Assembly: GCA_029288115.1 (NCBI GenBank) | Contig: JARFPV010000053.1 | Location: forward strand, 1 to 7,774 | Reading direction: 5' to 3' | DNA: 7,774 bases | From: Akkermansiaceae bacterium | GTDB taxonomy: Bacteria; Verrucomicrobiota; Verrucomicrobiia; Verrucomicrobiales; Akkermansiaceae | Part shown: positions 7,428 through 7,774 of the stretch, in pieces | Layout: each line of letters opens with the position of its first letter | Position numbering within the stretch: the first letter of the stretch is position 1 | Notes under the pieces: generated by a model | Told to the model about the DNA's origin: nothing | Database searches by the model: none | What the model saw: the letters and a program-made list of their open reading frames with translations, nothing else | Position numbers and translations under genes: made by a program

Positions 7428-7522
7428 GGGCAAGGTATGAGGATCCGCCCCTGACAATGTCACCTTGCCAGCTGGGTGCTTTTGTTTCCCCTAACAAAAA
7501 CCAGGCTGGGCACGCGGATCCT
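7428..7522. other. Hairpin-rich spacer between convergent genes
   Basis: The non-coding stretch 7340-7533 contains nested inverted repeats. GGCAAGGT (7429-7436) pairs with ACCTTGCC (7462-7469). AGGATCCGC (7440-7448) pairs with GCGGATCCT (7514-7522). Within the second pair lie CCAGC (7468-7472) with GCTGG (7505-7509), and TTTTGTT (7480-7486) with AACAAAA (7493-7499) around a 6-nt loop. The last two can stack into one long imperfect hairpin just downstream of the stop of the minus-strand gene. It may help end transcription of that gene, but no T-run follows the stem. I recognise no known element and no gene in the rest of this spacer. Confidence 0.4.
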
Positions 7523-7533
7523 TCGTTGAAGCA

Positions 7534-7774
7534 TCATGGATGCTTTGGCGTATCAGGATCCCTTTGCAGAGGGTTCCAGAACGGGTGTTCCGGATTTGTG
7601 GGTACCTCCTCGAGTCGGAAGCTTTCCACGTGACCGTCGAGGAAAACCACATTGGCCTTGCCGTCGTGGATGAAGTTCTCCGGTTTGACCCACTGGTGGA
7701 TCCGGGCCAGATACTGCCAGTAGGGGCCAGTGCCCGCCACCGATCCGTCCATGAAGAAGGCGGTGGCGGAAGGG
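7534..7774 (-). CDS. H-X9-DG prepilin-like protein, C-terminal part
   Basis: A minus-strand frame stays open to the right edge (residues PSATAFF precede the ATG at 7752), so the start lies outside the window and about 79 C-terminal residues are seen. His at 7666-7668 and Asp-Gly at 7633-7638 are separated by nine residues (H-DGKANVVFL-DG). This is the H-X9-DG signature that ends many type II secretion-like, prepilin-type proteins (DUF1559/pseudopilin-like group) abundant in Planctomycetes and Verrucomicrobiota. In these families an N-terminal prepilin cleavage and methylation motif precedes a hydrophobic helix, and that part is not visible here. The tail after the motif (VESFRLEEVP...WNPLQRDPDTPKHP) is hydrophilic. 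Its job is unknown; surface or pseudopilus-like assembly is only a family-based guess. It converges with the ROK kinase gene across the REP element. Confidence 0.78.
   Translation of the reverse strand, partial: PSATAFFMDGSVAGTGPYWQYLARIHQWVKPENFIHDGKANVVFLDGHVESFRLEEVPTNPEHPFWNPLQRDPDTPKHP

Noticed and set aside
7480..7510. Integron attC-like site suggested by GTTT...TAAC around a hairpin
   Set aside because: The core sites do not match RYYYAAC/GTTRRRY, and no integrase or cassette structure is present.
7280..7633. A 117-codon plus-strand frame over the convergent spacer
   Set aside because: It runs through the REP arm and into the antisense of the H-X9-DG gene; no domain features are visible.
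7441..7701. Several GGATCC palindromes clustered near the right end
   Set aside because: Four short six-base sites in GC-rich DNA, two of them inside the coding region, show no regular spacing and are likely chance apart from the one inverted pair noted.

Overview
The window looks like chromosomal DNA of a member of the Verrucomicrobiota or a close PVC relative. This is inferred from four things: a C-terminal H-X9-DG prepilin-like fragment, a secreted S1-type sulfatase, what may be the tail of a PEP-CTERM protein, and gene starts that mostly lack a clear Shine-Dalgarno sequence. No rRNA or marker gene is present to fix the lineage. I see no tRNA, CRISPR array, transposase or phage gene.

Layout. 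Positions 1-193 are non-coding or relict: a strong minus-strand terminator at 33-66, preceded by a tiny minus-strand reading frame resembling a PEP-CTERM sorting tail. Positions 194-1159 (minus) encode tryptophanyl-tRNA synthetase (trpS). A divergent control region of about 160 bp follows. A plus-strand run of four genes comes next: an M24B Xaa-Pro aminopeptidase, a DUF4407 membrane/coiled-coil protein, a secreted sulfatase whose start abuts or overlaps the DUF4407 stop, and a ROK-family sugar kinase. The last gene ends inside a REP/BIME-like palindromic element (7237-7339). After about 190 bp of hairpin-rich non-coding DNA, the C-terminal part of a minus-strand H-X9-DG protein runs off the right edge.

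How the genes may work together. trpS and the aminopeptidase are housekeeping functions (tRNA charging, peptide recycling). The exported sulfatase and the cytoplasmic ROK kinase could serve one route, in which sulfate is removed from a sulfated sugar outside the cytoplasm and the imported sugar is then phosphorylated, but only adjacency supports this. The role of the DUF4407 protein is unknown.

The most interesting structure is the 7237-7339 element. It has three REP-like units, each with a GTAG tetranucleotide followed by a hairpin. Two are an exact inverted pair of 30 bp. The third has a diverged stem with a compensatory base-pair change, and the element supplies the last codons and stop of the kinase gene. 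I do not see convincing evidence for a new multi-gene system.
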